Counted from the stretch's first letter, positions 7,920 to 17,890 are shown. The stretch is 64,000 bases of DNA from Bacillus aerolatus (GCF_009183655.1 NZ_WEIO01000007.1:124001-188000); one strand, 5' to 3'. Notes: generated by a model from the letters alone, not told the origin. Made by a program: numbers and translations.

Positions 7920-8378
7920 ATGAAATGTCCGGCTTGTCAGCATAATGGCACACGTGTAATTGATTCAAGGCCTGTGGACGAAGCGCGTTCGATCCGGCGC
8001 CGCCGCGAGTGTGAATCTTGTTCTTATCGATTTACCACATTTGAAAAAGTAGAGGACTTGCCGCTGATTGTCGTGAAAAAAGAAGGCACGCGGGAAGAAT
8101 TTAGTCGTGAAAAACTTTTGCGCGGGCTGATCAAAGCGTGCGAAAAGCGTCCGGTCTCACTCGACCAGCTCGAAAAATTGACGATGGACGTGGAAAAAGA
8201 CATACGCAGCCAAGGCTTTTCCGAAATTCAATCGGAAAAAGTCGGAGAAATGATCATGGATCGGCTGGCAGATGTGGATGAAGTGGCTTACGTTCGCTTT
8301 GCTTCTGTATATCGCCAATTTAAAGATATTAATGTGTTTTTGGATGAGTTAAAGGAATTGATTAAAAAGGAAGACTAG
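7920..8378 (+). CDS. nrdR: Ribonucleotide reductase repressor NrdR
   Basis: ATP/dATP-sensing repressor of ribonucleotide reductase genes. The N-terminal zinc ribbon has C3-x2-C6 and C31-x2-C34; an ATP-cone follows (about 49-139), including [18 protein letters not shown]. 152 residues is full length. It lies just before dnaB-dnaI, as in B. subtilis (ytcG). Confidence 0.97.
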   Translation: MKCPACQHNGTRVIDSRPVDEARSIRRRRECESCSYRFTTFEKVEDLPLIVVKKEGTREEFSREKLLRGLIKACEKRPVSLDQLEKLTMDVEKDIRSQGFSEIQSEKVGEMIMDRLADVDEVAYVRFASVYRQFKDINVFLDELKELIKKED

Positions 8379-8481
8379 CAAGCTGGAGCAGTAAAGCAGC
8401 AGTCATTTTGAGGGAAAAGTAAATACAAAGTTGGTCACTTAGTCTTTTCGTACACGCTATATACGAATGACTATGTTGTGA

Positions 8482-8512
8482 ACAGGAGGAAAACAGATTC
8501 TCCTGTTTTTTT
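8482..8512 (+). terminator. Terminator between nrdR and dnaB
   Basis: ACAGGAG pairs with CTCCTGT (8500-8506), followed by TTTTTTT. It implies that dnaB has at least partly independent transcription. Confidence 0.75.
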
Positions 8513-8549
8513 CATCGATCAGCAAGCAGTTTCAACAGTGAAAGGTTAG

Positions 8550-9959
8550 ATGGATTATATGAAATTACATTGGAACGAAATTCAGCCGGTGGATGAATAT
8601 ACAGCCTGTCTCGGCGGAACGATGCACGAAACCGACCGGCGCATCTTAACGTTTTTATACCAGCCGCTGCTCGGTTCCACTTGCTTCAGCTTATATATGA
8701 CTTTATGGGCAGAAGTGGAAGAAAACCGGCTGTGCGCTCAAACCGCCAGCCATTATCATTTAATGAACTTTCTTGATAAAAATCTTCAGGAAATTTACGA
8801 AGCCCGGCTAAAACTCGAGGCACTTGGTTTATTAAAAACATTTGTCAGGAAAAACGGCGATTTACGTGAATTTGTATACGAGCTGCAGCCGCCGCTCACC
8901 CCGGAACAATTTTTCAACGATGGCATGCTCAATGTTTTCCTTTACCGCAAAATTGGCCGTACCCACTTTTTGAGACTGAAAGAATTTTTTGCCGATGAGG
9001 TGGCGTACACAGATGAACATAAGGAAATAACAAAAGACTTCCGAGAAGTGTTTTCTGCCGGGCCGCCGCCGCTTGACCACGAGGTTATGGAAGACAGTCT
9101 GCCTCCGGAAGGAAAATTATATGTGACCAAATCAAGCAGCAAAGGTATCCTGCTAAAGGTGGATCAATTTGATTTTAGTGTGCTCGAAAGTTCTCTTCAA
9201 GGGGCGATGCTGCCGAAATCAGCGATGACGCCGGCGGTAAAAGAAACGATTGTCAAATTAGCCCACTTGTACGGCATCGAACCGCTTGAAATGAAAAATT
9301 TGCTGCTGACGGCAATTGATGAGAAAGATGAAATTGACATGGAAGTTTTGCGCAAATCTGCTCGCGATTGGTATCAGCTGGAAAGAAATGAAGAGCTGCC
9401 TGAACTTATTCATTTAGTGCAGCCGGCGGCGCTGCGCACTATTCAAAACAAGCCGGCATCGAAAGAAGAAGAACTGATGCATTATTTAGAAACAACGTCG
9501 CCGCGCCAGCTGCTGATCGATATTTCCGGCAGTCTGCCGTCCAGCTCCGATATGCAAGTGGTCGAAGGAGTCCTTTTCCAGCATAAACTGCCGGCAGGTG
9601 TCGCCAATGTGCTTATTCAATACGTTATGCTAAAAACGGACATGAAGCTGACGAAGAGCTATGTGGAAAAAATCGCTTCGCACTGGGCCCGCAAAAAAGT
9701 AAAGACGGTGAAAGACGCAATGGAACTCGCGAAAAATGAGCACCGTCAGTATGCGGAATGGGCGCAAAATAAACGAAAGCCAAAACAAAAGGCGACACGT
9801 ACGGAAATGCTGCCTGACTGGTTTCATGAAGAAGGAACAGCAAAAGCGGAAACTCCGGCCGTTGATCAGGAATTGGAAGCAAAAAGACGTGCGCTCGCTG
9901 AGAAAATTAAAAACAGGCGATTAAAGAGGCAGGTGACAAACAGCGATGAAGAGAATTGA
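8550..9959 (+). CDS. dnaB: Replication initiation and membrane attachment protein DnaB
   Basis: Low-GC Gram-positive primosome component (not the helicase of E. coli). It acts with DnaD and DnaI to load the replicative helicase at oriC and restarted forks. It is recognised from overall sequence (HWNEIQPVDEYTACLGG; the DnaB_2/DDBH-type domain near residues 310-400, with YVMLKTDMKLTKSYVEKIASHWARKKVKTV) and from the gene order nrdR-dnaB-dnaI. 469 residues. ATG 8550 has AAAGG upstream; ATG 8559 (MKLHWNE) is an alternative. It overlaps dnaI by 14 bases, implying coupling. Confidence 0.95.
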   Translation: MDYMKLHWNEIQPVDEYTACLGGTMHETDRRILTFLYQPLLGSTCFSLYMTLWAEVEENRLCAQTASHYHLMNFLDKNLQEIYEARLKLEALGLLKTFVRKNGDLREFVYELQPPLTPEQFFNDGMLNVFLYRKIGRTHFLRLKEFFADEVAYTDEHKEITKDFREVFSAGPPPLDHEVMEDSLPPEGKLYVTKSSSKGILLKVDQFDFSVLESSLQGAMLPKSAMTPAVKETIVKLAHLYGIEPLEMKNLLLTAIDEKDEIDMEVLRKSARDWYQLERNEELPELIHLVQPAALRTIQNKPASKEEELMHYLETTSPRQLLIDISGSLPSSSDMQVVEGVLFQHKLPAGVANVLIQYVMLKTDMKLTKSYVEKIASHWARKKVKTVKDAMELAKNEHRQYAEWAQNKRKPKQKATRTEMLPDWFHEEGTAKAETPAVDQELEAKRRALAEKIKNRRLKRQVTNSDEEN

Positions 9960-10878
9960 TGAAACACTGAATAAACTGACGCGATCTCCGGATTTTAAAG
10001 CTCGTTATGAAAGCACACGCCAGGAAATTTTAAATGATCCGACTGTTAGTGCCTTTTTGCGCGAGCATCAAGAACAAATCACACCGGATATGCTCGAGAA
10101 AAATTTAATGAAGCTATACGAATTTAAAGAACAAAGCTTTTCCTGCGGTAAGTGCCCAAGCCTTGACGGGTGCATCAATGTAATGAAAGGCTTTGAACCG
10201 AAGCTCGTGTGGCGCCGCGGCGGCATTGATATCGATTACCACCGCTGTCCGCGCAAAATCCGCGATGATGAACAAAGAAAAAATGAAAAGCTGATCAACA
10301 GCATTTACGTGCCAAAAGATATTTTGAACGCTGACTTTTCGAGCCTCGACTTAGGTGACCCTGGCCGGCTGCGAGCAATTGAGCTTGCCCAGCAATTTAC
10401 GGAGGCATATTCGAAAGACAACGAGGCGAGAGGGCTGTTTATTTACGGACCGTTCGGTGTCGGGAAATCTTATTTGCTCGGGGCTGTTGCCAATGATCTT
10501 GCCGAAATGAACGTGTCTTCTCTGATCGTGTATTTTCCGGAGTTTATTAGGGAAATGAAGCAATCATTTAGTGACCAGTCGATGAACTCGAAGCTCGAGG
10601 TGGTTAAAAAAGCGCCAGTGCTGATGATTGATGATATTGGAGCAGAAGCGATGTCGAGCTGGATGCGCGACGACATTCTCGGTACGATTTTGCAGTTCCG
10701 CATGCTTGAAGGACTGCCGACGTTTTTTACATCTAATTTCAGTTATGAAGGGCTTGAACATCATTTAACGTATTCGCAGCGCGGCGAAAAAGAAGAGCTG
10801 AAAGCGAAGCGGGTCATGGAGAGAATCAAGTTTTTAACGGTGCCTGTCGAAATGAAAGGCCCCAACCGCCGGAAATAA
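9946..10878 (+). CDS. dnaI: Helicase loader DnaI
   Basis: AAA+ ATPase that loads the replicative helicase (DnaC in Bacillus). The N-terminal helicase-binding domain carries a zinc site (C67-x2-C70, C76, C101). Walker A is GPFGVGKS at about 168-175 and Walker B is LMIDDIGAE. 310 residues. It overlaps dnaB by 14 bases. In B. subtilis ytxC lies between dnaI and thrS; here the thrS promoter and T-box follow directly, so that gene is absent at this position. Confidence 0.96.
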   Translation: MKRIDETLNKLTRSPDFKARYESTRQEILNDPTVSAFLREHQEQITPDMLEKNLMKLYEFKEQSFSCGKCPSLDGCINVMKGFEPKLVWRRGGIDIDYHRCPRKIRDDEQRKNEKLINSIYVPKDILNADFSSLDLGDPGRLRAIELAQQFTEAYSKDNEARGLFIYGPFGVGKSYLLGAVANDLAEMNVSSLIVYFPEFIREMKQSFSDQSMNSKLEVVKKAPVLMIDDIGAEAMSSWMRDDILGTILQFRMLEGLPTFFTSNFSYEGLEHHLTYSQRGEKEELKAKRVMERIKFLTVPVEMKGPNRRK

Positions 10879-10889
10879 AGATGACCCTA

Positions 10890-10918
10890 TTGATTTTCAG
10901 GCGCGCAAGTCATATAAT
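10890..10918 (+). promoter_or_regulatory. thrS promoter
   Basis: TTGATT (10890-10895), 17 bases, TATAAT (10913-10918), placed directly ahead of the T-box leader. Confidence 0.8.
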
Positions 10919-10929
10919 ACGAACATACA

Positions 10930-11190
10930 CGTAAATAGTGAGACAGGTTTTGATAAGGACATGAGTATTTTTTTACGGTTTCCAGAGAGGGAGAGCCAGG
11001 CTGAAACTTTCCTAACACGAAAAATTTGCTTACCGCCTTTGAACCTCGGCCGTGAACGCAGAGATGCCAGTAATGGACCGCCGGCAGCAGCCGTTATCTG
11101 ATCTGGAGATTTCAACAATTTATGTTGAAAACAAGGGTGGAACCGCGATTTAAACCTCGTCCCTTCATTTATGAAGGGATGGGGTTTTTT
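10930..11190 (+). promoter_or_regulatory. T-box riboswitch of thrS
   Basis: tRNA-sensing leader that lets transcription proceed when threonyl-tRNA is uncharged. The conserved T-box AGGGTGGAACCGCG is at 11134-11147. The antiterminator competes with a terminator whose stem CCTCGTCCCTTCA / TGAAGGGATGGGG is followed by TTTTTT (11155-11190). The AG-box-like AGAGAGGGAGAGCC is near 10984. A specifier-loop ACC (11043-11045, in GAACCTC) reads as a threonine codon, agreeing with the downstream gene; the specifier assignment is by inspection only. Confidence 0.92.
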
Positions 11191-11260
11191 GTTGTTTTTA
11201 ACCATGTAATCGTCCAGTGAAGCTAAAGAATGATTTATTAAAAAGCAAGGAGTGTTAGTT

Positions 11261-13201
11261 ATGTCTGAAATGATGAATATTACGTTTCCTGACGGATCGG
11301 TCAAGGAGTTTTCAAAAGGAACAACGACAGAAGAAATTGCCCAGTCGATCAGCCCGGGCTTAAAAAAGAAAGCACTCGCCGGGAAAGTAGATGGCAAGCT
11401 GGTAGATTTGCGCACGCCGATTGAAGAAAGCGGAAGCCTGGAAATCGTAACACAGGACCATGAAGATGCACTTGAAATCTTGCGTCACAGCACGGCCCAC
11501 TTAATGGCGCAGGCCATTAAACGTCTGTATGGCGGAGATAAAGTGAAGCTTGGTGTCGGCCCAGTCATCGAAGGCGGCTTTTATTACGACATCGATATCG
11601 ATGATTCGATCACACCGGAAGACTTGCCGAAAATTGAAAAAGAAATGAAAAAAATCGTCGGTGAAAACGTGGAAGTTGTCCGCAAAGAAGTGAGTCGCAA
11701 TGAAGCGAAAAAACTGTATGAAGAAATTGACGACGAATATAAAATCGAGCTAATTGACGCCATTCCAGAAGATGAAACGGTAACGATTTATGAGCAGGGA
11801 GATTTCTTTGATTTATGCCGGGGGGTGCATGTACCGTCGACAAATAAAATTAAAGAATTTAAGTTGTTAAGCATTGCCGGTGCTTACTGGCGCGGCAACA
11901 GCGACAACAAAATGCTGCAGCGCATTTACGGCACAGCTTTTTTCAAAAAAGAAGAGCTTGAAAACCACTTAAAAATGCTTGAAGAAGCAAAAGAACGCGA
12001 TCACCGTAAAATTGGTAAAGAACTTGATTTGTTCATGAACTCACAAAAAGTCGGCCAGGGACTGCCGATGTGGCTGCCAAAAGGCGCGACGATTCGCCGT
12101 ATTGTTGAGCGCTATATCGTCGACAAAGAAGAAAGTCTTGGTTACGACCACGTGTACACCCCGGTAATGGGAAGTGTAGAACTGTATAAAACGAGCGGTC
12201 ACTGGGATCATTACCAGGAAAACATGTTCCCGGTAATGGACATGGACAACGAACAGCTCGTTTTGCGTCCGATGAACTGCCCGCATCACATGATGATTTA
12301 CAAAAATGGTATTCATTCGTACCGCGAGCTGCCAATCCGCATAGCGGAACTTGGCACGATGCACCGTTATGAAATGTCAGGTGCCTTGTCAGGACTGCAG
12401 CGCGTGCGCGGCATGACATTAAATGATGCCCATATTTTCGTTCGGCCAGATCAAATTAAAGAAGAATTTAAGCGCGTCGTCCGCTTAGTCATGGAAGTAT
12501 ATAAAGACTTTGACTTGAACGATTACTCGTTCCGCGTGTCGTACCGGGATCCGGCTGATACGGAGAAGTATTATGATGATGACGAAATGTGGAACAAGGC
12601 GCAAAGTATGCTGAAAGAAGCGATGGATGAGCTTGAGCTTGACTATTTTGAAGCGGAAGGCGAAGCGGCATTTTACGGGCCGAAGCTTGATGTGCAAGTA
12701 AAAACAGCGCTTGGCAAAGAAGAAACGTTGTCCACGGTTCAGCTTGACTTTTTACTGCCGGAAAAATTCGATTTAACGTATATCGGCGAAGACGGCAAGC
12801 AGCACCGCCCGGTCGTTATTCATCGTGGTGTCGTATCCACAATGGAGCGCTTTGTTGCCTTCTTAATTGAAGAGTACAAAGGCGCCTTCCCGACATGGCT
12901 TGCACCAGTGCAAGTACAAGTGATCCCGGTATCTGCTGATGTTCACTTTAACTATGCAAAAGAAGTGCAAGAAAAGTTGCGTCAGGCTGGCATTCGTGTC
13001 GAACTGGACAGCCGTGATGAAAAAATCGGCTATAAGATTCGCGAAGCGCAAATGCAAAAAATCCCGTACATGCTCGTTGTCGGTGACAAGGAAATCGAAA
13101 CGGATTCCGTCAATGTCCGCAAATACGGCGAACAAAAATCGGAAACCGTGGCCTTTGCCGACTTCCTTGACTTGATTAAAAAAGAAGCGAAAAAAGCATA
13201 A
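11261..13201 (+). CDS. thrS: Threonyl-tRNA synthetase
   Basis: Charges tRNA-Thr. Domains in order: TGS (about 1-64), second additional/editing domain with HSTAHLMAQ and the later zinc-type site, class II core ([12 protein letters not shown]; motif 3 with [22 protein letters not shown]) and the C-terminal anticodon-binding domain ([20 protein letters not shown] and GDKEIE). The start is ATG 11261 ([12 protein letters not shown]): AAGGAG lies 8-9 bases upstream, and the GTG at 11252 overlaps that site. 646 residues. Controlled by the T-box just upstream. Confidence 0.97.
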   Translation: MSEMMNITFPDGSVKEFSKGTTTEEIAQSISPGLKKKALAGKVDGKLVDLRTPIEESGSLEIVTQDHEDALEILRHSTAHLMAQAIKRLYGGDKVKLGVGPVIEGGFYYDIDIDDSITPEDLPKIEKEMKKIVGENVEVVRKEVSRNEAKKLYEEIDDEYKIELIDAIPEDETVTIYEQGDFFDLCRGVHVPSTNKIKEFKLLSIAGAYWRGNSDNKMLQRIYGTAFFKKEELENHLKMLEEAKERDHRKIGKELDLFMNSQKVGQGLPMWLPKGATIRRIVERYIVDKEESLGYDHVYTPVMGSVELYKTSGHWDHYQENMFPVMDMDNEQLVLRPMNCPHHMMIYKNGIHSYRELPIRIAELGTMHRYEMSGALSGLQRVRGMTLNDAHIFVRPDQIKEEFKRVVRLVMEVYKDFDLNDYSFRVSYRDPADTEKYYDDDEMWNKAQSMLKEAMDELELDYFEAEGEAAFYGPKLDVQVKTALGKEETLSTVQLDFLLPEKFDLTYIGEDGKQHRPVVIHRGVVSTMERFVAFLIEEYKGAFPTWLAPVQVQVIPVSADVHFNYAKEVQEKLRQAGIRVELDSRDEKIGYKIREAQMQKIPYMLVVGDKEIETDSVNVRKYGEQKSETVAFADFLDLIKKEAKKA

Positions 13202-13272
13202 CTTTTGAAAAAAGTCTTGCGTATTTAAGTTAGCTTTGTTAAGATAAGTCGTGTTGAATTGCTTTCGATGAG

Positions 13273-13301
13273 TTGACGAAGAACATTCGTTATGATATAG
13301 T
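13273..13301 (+). promoter_or_regulatory. infC operon promoter
   Basis: TTGACG (13273-13278), 17 bases, TATAGT (13296-13301). Confidence 0.75.
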
Positions 13302-13307
13302 TACTAA

Positions 13308-13448
13308 GGTGAACAGAATACACATAAACAAGCAGAAGCACCCGCTTCTCACCTGATTGACGCACCAGCAGTTGGCAGGTTTGAATGTAATAATAAATGA
13401 CCTATTGCGTCGTTTAATGCGGGTATGCACTCATGCCCGCATTTTTTT
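13308..13448 (+). promoter_or_regulatory. L20-type autoregulatory leader with terminator
   Basis: A roughly 225-base untranslated leader precedes infC. It ends in a terminator (GCGGG at 13419-13423, CCCGC at 13437-13441, then ATTTTTTT). In Bacillus this position is the L20 leader, where excess ribosomal protein L20 promotes termination. Identification rests on position and terminator; I could not verify the L20-binding fold. Confidence 0.7.
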
Positions 13449-13531
13449 ATTGCTTAAAAACAGAAAACGCTGGGCGTCAATGTGTGTTCCGGAATAGAAT
13501 CGTTTATTCTCAAAAACCTTGGAGGTGGCTC

Positions 13532-14050
13532 ATTATTAGCAAAGATATGTTTGTAAACGAGGGGATCCGCTCCCGTGAAGTTCGTCTGATTGATCAAAAT
13601 GGAGAGCAGCTTGGTGTCAAGTCAAAGAATGAAGCGCTTGAAATTGCTGGACGCGTCAACCTTGATCTTGTGCTTGTTGCGCCAAATGCAAAACCGCCGG
13701 TCGCCCGCATTATGGACCATGGCAAGTTTAAGTTCGAACAGCAGAAGAAAGAGAAAGAAGCCCGCAAAAACCAGAAAATCATTAACTTGAAAGAAGTGCG
13801 TCTCAGCCCGACAATCGAGGAACATGATTTTAACACGAAACTGCGTAATGCGATCAAGTTTCTGGAAAAAGGCGACAAAGTCAAAGCTTCCATCCGCTTC
13901 AAAGGACGCGCGATCACTCACAAAGAGATCGGCCAACGCGTACTTGACCGTTTTTCTGAAGCTTGTCAAGACGTAGCTACTGTGGAAACAAAGCCAAAAA
14001 TGGACGGCCGCAGTATGTTCTTAGTATTAGCACCTAAAAACGAAAAGTAA
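13532..14050 (+). CDS. infC: Translation initiation factor IF-3 (ATT start)
   Basis: Binds the 30S subunit and polices start-codon choice. The N-terminus [20 protein letters not shown] and the core [31 protein letters not shown] are typical. The start is ATT 13532: GGAGG (13521-13525) sits 6 bases upstream and the family N-terminus (M-I-S-K-D) follows. AUU is the classic IF3 self-control start, because IF3 discriminates against it. 172 residues. First gene of infC-rpmI-rplT. Confidence 0.95.
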   Translation: MISKDMFVNEGIRSREVRLIDQNGEQLGVKSKNEALEIAGRVNLDLVLVAPNAKPPVARIMDHGKFKFEQQKKEKEARKNQKIINLKEVRLSPTIEEHDFNTKLRNAIKFLEKGDKVKASIRFKGRAITHKEIGQRVLDRFSEACQDVATVETKPKMDGRSMFLVLAPKNEK

Positions 14051-14072
14051 TCAGTTTGAGGAGGAATACAAA

Positions 14073-14273
14073 ATGCCAAAAATGAAAACTCACCGCGGCT
14101 CAGCGAAGCGTTTCAAAAAAACAGGTTCTGGTAAATTAAAACGTTCCCACGGCTACACAAGCCACTTATTTGCCAACAAATCTACGAAACAAAAACGTAA
14201 GCTCCGCAAAGGAACTCTTGTATCTAAAGGCGATTTCAAACGCATTCGTCATATGCTCGACAATCTTAAGTAA
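14073..14273 (+). CDS. rpmI: Ribosomal protein L35
   Basis: 66-residue basic 50S protein, [20 protein letters not shown], fully typical. AGGAGG precedes ATG. It lies between infC and rplT in the conserved operon. Confidence 0.98.
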   Translation: MPKMKTHRGSAKRFKKTGSGKLKRSHGYTSHLFANKSTKQKRKLRKGTLVSKGDFKRIRHMLDNLK

Positions 14274-14304
14274 GACCAGGAATTATATCTAGGAGGGAAA
14301 TATT

Positions 14305-14664
14305 ATGCCACGCGTAAAAGGCGGAACAGTAACTCGCAGACGTCGTAAAAAAGTTCTTAAATTAGCAAAAGGTTTTTTCGGTGCTAAACACCGTTTATAT
14401 AAAGTAGCCAACCAGCAGGTTATGAAATCCCTGCAATACGCTTACCGTGACCGTCGCCAGAAAAAACGTGACTTCCGTAAGCTTTGGATTACTCGTATCA
14501 ACGCAGCTGCACGCATGAACGGCCTTTCTTACAGCCGCTTAATGCACGGCCTGAAACTTGCCGGCATTGAAGTAAACCGCAAAATGCTTGCTGACCTTGC
14601 TGTTAGCGACCAACAAGCTTTCAATCAATTAGCTGAAGCTGCTAAAGCTCAACTTAATAAATAA
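14305..14664 (+). CDS. rplT: Ribosomal protein L20
   Basis: 119-residue 50S assembly protein, [20 protein letters not shown] and the conserved Y-S-R-L-M-H-G-L segment. In Bacillus it also acts as repressor of its own operon through the infC leader. A strong terminator follows. Confidence 0.98.
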   Translation: MPRVKGGTVTRRRRKKVLKLAKGFFGAKHRLYKVANQQVMKSLQYAYRDRRQKKRDFRKLWITRINAAARMNGLSYSRLMHGLKLAGIEVNRKMLADLAVSDQQAFNQLAEAAKAQLNK

Positions 14665-14673
14665 GAAGTATTC

Positions 14674-14709
14674 AAAAATCAGACCCGAATGAGCGGTCTG
14701 ATTTTTTTA
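14674..14709 (+). terminator. Terminator of infC-rpmI-rplT
   Basis: AAAATCAGACC pairs with GGTCTGATTTT around a short loop, ending in a long T-run. Confidence 0.93.
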
Positions 14710-14724
14710 TGTTACAGGCAATCT

Positions 14725-14934
14725 TCACTTTTCTCCATCAAAGAACTGTTTAAAACTTTCCATTTCCTCATCCTTTTTCAAAGCTGTTACGCGATAAGGG
14801 CTTTCTGATTGTTTGGGATCGATGCGAATACCCATTTGTGAAGCGCCTAACGGATCGGAAATAATACCTTCATTTTTCCCATCAACATGCGGGTCGCTAT
14901 TACCTGAGTGTATATTTCGCATTTCTTTTGTCAA
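14725..14934 (-). CDS. Small hydrophilic protein, unknown function
   Basis: A 69-residue soluble protein. TTG 14934 (MTKEMRNIHSGNSD) is preferred because AGGTGA lies 8 bases upstream; an in-frame ATG at 14955 would add seven residues but has no ribosome site. The motif SDPHVDGKNEGIISDPLGAS resembles short Bacillus proteins containing DPHVDG and SDPLG, but I cannot assign a family. It converges on rplT, whose terminator may serve both. Confidence 0.6.
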   Translation of the reverse strand: MTKEMRNIHSGNSDPHVDGKNEGIISDPLGASQMGIRIDPKQSESPYRVTALKKDEEMESFKQFFDGEK

Positions 14935-15037
14935 TGAGTCTTCACCTGCTTCCATTATTATCGGTTATATTCTTCTCTGGTGTTCGTCTCTTTATGCAGA
15001 AGCTGATTCTAGCAGTCGTTTTAGGAAAAGTGAGAAG

Positions 15038-15180
15038 TAATTCCGGATAAGAAGTGGGTGATTCATGATAAATGGTGCGTGATTCAGGATAAAAGCTCTC
15101 ATTCATGATAAATGATGCGCGATTCAGGATAATGAGCTCACAATTCATGATAAGAAGCTCATGATTCAGGAAAAACATCA
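15038..15180. repeat. Degenerate ~20 bp tandem repeat
   Basis: About seven units built on ATTCATGATAA or ATTCAGGATAA, with the two spellings largely alternating and separated by 8-10 variable bases (often AGCTC or GCG). It occupies the gap before ysdA. No coding or hairpin role is apparent. Confidence 0.75.
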
Positions 15181-15188
15181 TTCAATTC

Positions 15189-15231
15189 AAAAAAGCATAA
15201 GTGAATCACCACTTTACTTGTGCTTTTTTGC
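15189..15231. terminator. Hairpin with T-run before ysdA
   Basis: AAAAAAGCA-taAGT pairs with ACTTgTGCTTTTTT; suited to terminate transcription in either direction. Confidence 0.6.
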
Positions 15232-15255
15232 TAAAATAGCAGGGAGGTGAGCCGT

Positions 15256-15504
15256 TTGTTCATTTATTTTATTTTAATCAACATGATCAGTTACATTGTA
15301 ATGGGAAATGATAAACGAAAAGCGAAACGCGGGGCATGGCGGACGAGTGAGAACATGCTTTGGCTGCTGGCGCTCATTGGGGGAGCGGTTGGCAGTTGGA
15401 TTGCCATGCAGGCGCACCGCCATAAAACGAAGCATATTTCATTTAAATATGGCATGCCGGTTTTAGCGATGATTGATCTTGGTCTGCTCGCTTATTTTTC
15501 ATAA
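15256..15504 (+). CDS. ysdA: DUF1294 membrane protein YsdA (TTG start)
   Basis: Small inner-membrane protein, about 82 residues with two to three hydrophobic segments and the conserved NDKRKAKRGAWRTSE ... GGAVGSWIAMQAHRHKT pattern of DUF1294. GGGAGGTGA overlaps the listed GTG at 15247, so TTG 15256 (MFIYFILINMISY) with 5-base spacing is the better start. It follows rplT as in B. subtilis. Function unknown. Confidence 0.88.
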   Translation: MFIYFILINMISYIVMGNDKRKAKRGAWRTSENMLWLLALIGGAVGSWIAMQAHRHKTKHISFKYGMPVLAMIDLGLLAYFS

Positions 15505-15521
15505 AGAAAGGGGAAAAAGGA

Positions 15522-16010
15522 ATGAATGTATCAAAGTTATTTCACATGCAGCGGGCACTTGACGAATACATTGAATCGGAGCACGGCCTGAAAAAAGCGG
15601 ATTTGTTTGATAAAAAAGTACTGGCTTTGCTTGTTGAAGTCGGGGAGCTCGCCAATGAAACGCGCTGCTTTAAATTTTGGAGTCTGAAAGAGCCAAGTGC
15701 CCGTGCAGTGATTTTGGAAGAATTCGTTGACGGCGTGCATTTTATTTTATCACTCGGACTGACACTTTCGTTAGAAAAAGAAGCAGCCATTATCGAAAGT
15801 GGCTCCGCTGATTCAGCAACGGAACAATTTTTGCTTATATATGAAGCAGCTAGTTTGTTTAAGCAGGAAAAATCAGCGGAGGCGTATCACCGGCTGCTCA
15901 ACGATTACTTTGCGCTCGGCCGCCTGCTTGGTTTTTCGGCAGAAGAAGTGGAAGAGGCCTATGTCGCTAAAAATGAAGTGAATTATGAACGGCAGCAACA
16001 AGGGTATTAA
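15522..16010 (+). CDS. Dimeric all-alpha dUTPase (MazG superfamily)
   Basis: Predicted dUTP/dUDP hydrolase of the dUTPase_2 (COG4508) type, which keeps uracil out of DNA. Key helices carry the metal-binding acidic pattern: LLVEVGELANETRCFKFW and ILEEFVDGVHFILSLG. 162 residues. In B. subtilis ysdB occupies this slot between ysdA and ysdC, so this is a gene replacement relative to that species. AAAGGGGAAAAAGGA precedes ATG. Confidence 0.85.
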   Translation: MNVSKLFHMQRALDEYIESEHGLKKADLFDKKVLALLVEVGELANETRCFKFWSLKEPSARAVILEEFVDGVHFILSLGLTLSLEKEAAIIESGSADSATEQFLLIYEAASLFKQEKSAEAYHRLLNDYFALGRLLGFSAEEVEEAYVAKNEVNYERQQQGY

Positions 16011-16085
16011 GCGGAATTTTTGTGCATTTCCGGAAAATCCCGTATAATGCAAGCGGATACATATTTTGTATAGGAGGAATTTTCC

Positions 16086-17171
16086 ATGACCAAACTGGAC
16101 GAAACATTAACGATGCTAAAAGACTTGACGGATGCAAAGGGAATTGCCGGCAACGAACGCGAAGCCCGCTCCGTCATGAAAAGGTATATAGAACCGTTCG
16201 CCGATGAAGTGACGACAGATAATCTGGGCAGTTTAATCGCCAAAAAAACGGGCCACGAAAACGGGCCAAAAATTATGGTAGCTGGCCACCTAGATGAAGT
16301 CGGCTTTATGATTACACAAATTGACGATAAAGGCTTTCTCCGCTTTCAAACAGTGGGCGGCTGGTGGAACCAGGTTATGCTTGCCCAGCGCGTGACGATC
16401 GTTACAAGAAAAGGCGATCTTACAGGTGTGATCGGATCGAAGCCGCCGCACATCTTGTCACCGGAAGCGCGCAAAAAGCCGGTAGATATTAAAGATATGT
16501 TCATCGACATCGGTGCGTCCAGCAAAGACGAAGCACAGGAGTGGGGCGTGCGCCCGGGCGATATGGTCGTACCTTATTTTGAATTTACTGTGATGAACAA
16601 CGAAAAAATGCTGCTTGCCAAAGCGTGGGACAACCGCATCGGCTGTGCGATTGCGATCGACGTCATGAAATACGTCAAAGACAAACAGCACAACAACACT
16701 GTTTACGGTGTTGGTACAGTGCAGGAAGAAGTCGGTCTGCGCGGCGCAAAAACGTCCGCACAAAAAATTCAGCCGGACATCGCATTCGGCGTTGATGTAG
16801 GCATTGCCGGCGACACACCAGGGGTATCCGACAAAGAAGCAATGAGTAAAATGGGCGACGGTCCACAAATTATTTTGTACGATGCCTCTATGGTTTCACA
16901 CAAAGGTCTGCGCGACTTTGTCACAGATGTGGCTGACGAATTAAATATTCCATATCAATTTGACGCTATGGCCGGCGGCGGTACAGACTCAGGTGCGATC
17001 CACGTCACATCAGGCGGCGTACCGAGCTTGTCCATTACGATCGCGACACGCTACATCCATTCCCACGCCGCTATGCTCCACCGCGACGACTACGAAAACG
17101 CCGTTAAACTCATCGGCGAAGTCGTCCTGCGCTTGGACAGTGACACAGTAAATAAAATTAAATTTGACTAA
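16086..17171 (+). CDS. ysdC: M42 family glutamyl/leucyl-type aminopeptidase YsdC
   Basis: Cytoplasmic metallo-aminopeptidase, family M42, 361 residues. Visible metal and catalytic positions: H in [12 protein letters not shown] in AWDNRIGCA, the EE pair in [10 protein letters not shown] in [11 protein letters not shown], and H in [14 protein letters not shown] precedes ATG. Last conserved gene of this block; the following region is filled by interspersed repeats. Confidence 0.95.
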   Translation: MTKLDETLTMLKDLTDAKGIAGNEREARSVMKRYIEPFADEVTTDNLGSLIAKKTGHENGPKIMVAGHLDEVGFMITQIDDKGFLRFQTVGGWWNQVMLAQRVTIVTRKGDLTGVIGSKPPHILSPEARKKPVDIKDMFIDIGASSKDEAQEWGVRPGDMVVPYFEFTVMNNEKMLLAKAWDNRIGCAIAIDVMKYVKDKQHNNTVYGVGTVQEEVGLRGAKTSAQKIQPDIAFGVDVGIAGDTPGVSDKEAMSKMGDGPQIILYDASMVSHKGLRDFVTDVADELNIPYQFDAMAGGGTDSGAIHVTSGGVPSLSITIATRYIHSHAAMLHRDDYENAVKLIGEVVLRLDSDTVNKIKFD

Positions 17172-17454
17172 AGAAAAGCGGAAGCGCCTGTTCTGCCCCG
17201 ACAAGCAAATGTTCTTCCCCGAGGAAGTCCGTACTTTGACTTCATTGGGGAAGGTTATTTGACCTCGAGGGGCAAGGCGCTGCAGCTGGACAATAAAGAA
17301 AAGCGGAAGCGCCTGTTCTGCCCCGACAAGCAAATGTTCTTCCCCGAGGAAGTCCGTACTTTGACTTCATTGGGGAAGGTTATTTGACCTCGAGGGGCAA
17401 GGCGCCGCAGCTGGACAATAAAGAAAGCGGAAGCGCCCGTTCTGCCCCGACAAG
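17170..17454. repeat. 125 bp interspersed repeats, units 1, 2 and partial 3
   Basis: Units 1 (17170-17294) and 2 (17295-17419) are 125 bp head-to-tail copies differing at very few bases. Unit 3 (17420-17454) breaks off after CCCCGACAAG. Each unit is internally palindromic: GCGCCT/AGGCGC, TGCCCC/GGGGCA and CTTCCCC/GGGGAAGG, so the transcript folds into one hairpin. The outer sequence (AAAGCGGAAGCGCC ... GGCGCTGCAGCTGGACA) is of a type common in Bacillaceae intergenic DNA. No transposase is encoded. Confidence 0.88.
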
Positions 17455-17563
17455 ATTTTGGCAAGTAAATTCGCTAAACCGGTCAGTAAATTATCTAGTT
17501 CGGCTCGTAAGTAAAAAAACGGAGCCGAAAACTGGCAGGCGCTCGCCTGGAGGTCGAAAAATT

Positions 17564-17890
17564 ATGCAAATCAAAGGCCATACTGTGCGCGGCAGTGTAC
17601 TCGACGAAGAAACCCGCTGCACCCATTATCATAAAGAAATAGACCGAATTGCCATCAAGTTTTATTGCTGCCAGACGTATTATCCTTGCTTTCAATGCCA
17701 CGAAGAACACGGCTGCGGGCAGGCAAGCGTCTGGCCGCAGGAACAATTCGATGAAAAAGCCATTTTGTGCGGCGCCTGCGGGAACGAATTAACAGTGAAC
17801 GAGTACCTTCAGTGCCAATCCAAATGCCCGCATTGCCAGGCTGCTTTTAACCCAGGCTGCAGCCTTCACCGCGAATTTTATTTTGGGTAA
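17564..17890 (+). CDS. CHY zinc-finger protein
   Basis: 108-residue Cys/His-rich protein. CHY-type signatures: TRCTHYHKEIDRIAIKFYCC, YYPCFQCHEEHGC, CGACGNELTV and CPHCQAAFNPGC, enough ligands for several zinc ions. ATG 17564 is chosen because GGAGGT (17549-17554) lies 9 bases upstream; extending the frame upstream would run into the repeat and is artefactual. It is boxed in by repeat units on both sides, so it is transcriptionally isolated. Function of bacterial CHY proteins is unclear. Confidence 0.85.
   Translation: MQIKGHTVRGSVLDEETRCTHYHKEIDRIAIKFYCCQTYYPCFQCHEEHGCGQASVWPQEQFDEKAILCGACGNELTVNEYLQCQSKCPHCQAAFNPGCSLHREFYFG

Noticed and set aside
9946-9959. dnaB/dnaI overlap as a frameshift
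   Set aside because: Both proteins are full length with normal ends; the overlap is ordinary translational coupling.
17384-17563. N-terminal extension of the CHY protein into repeat DNA
   Set aside because: The extension is repeat sequence, and a good ribosome site serves ATG 17564.
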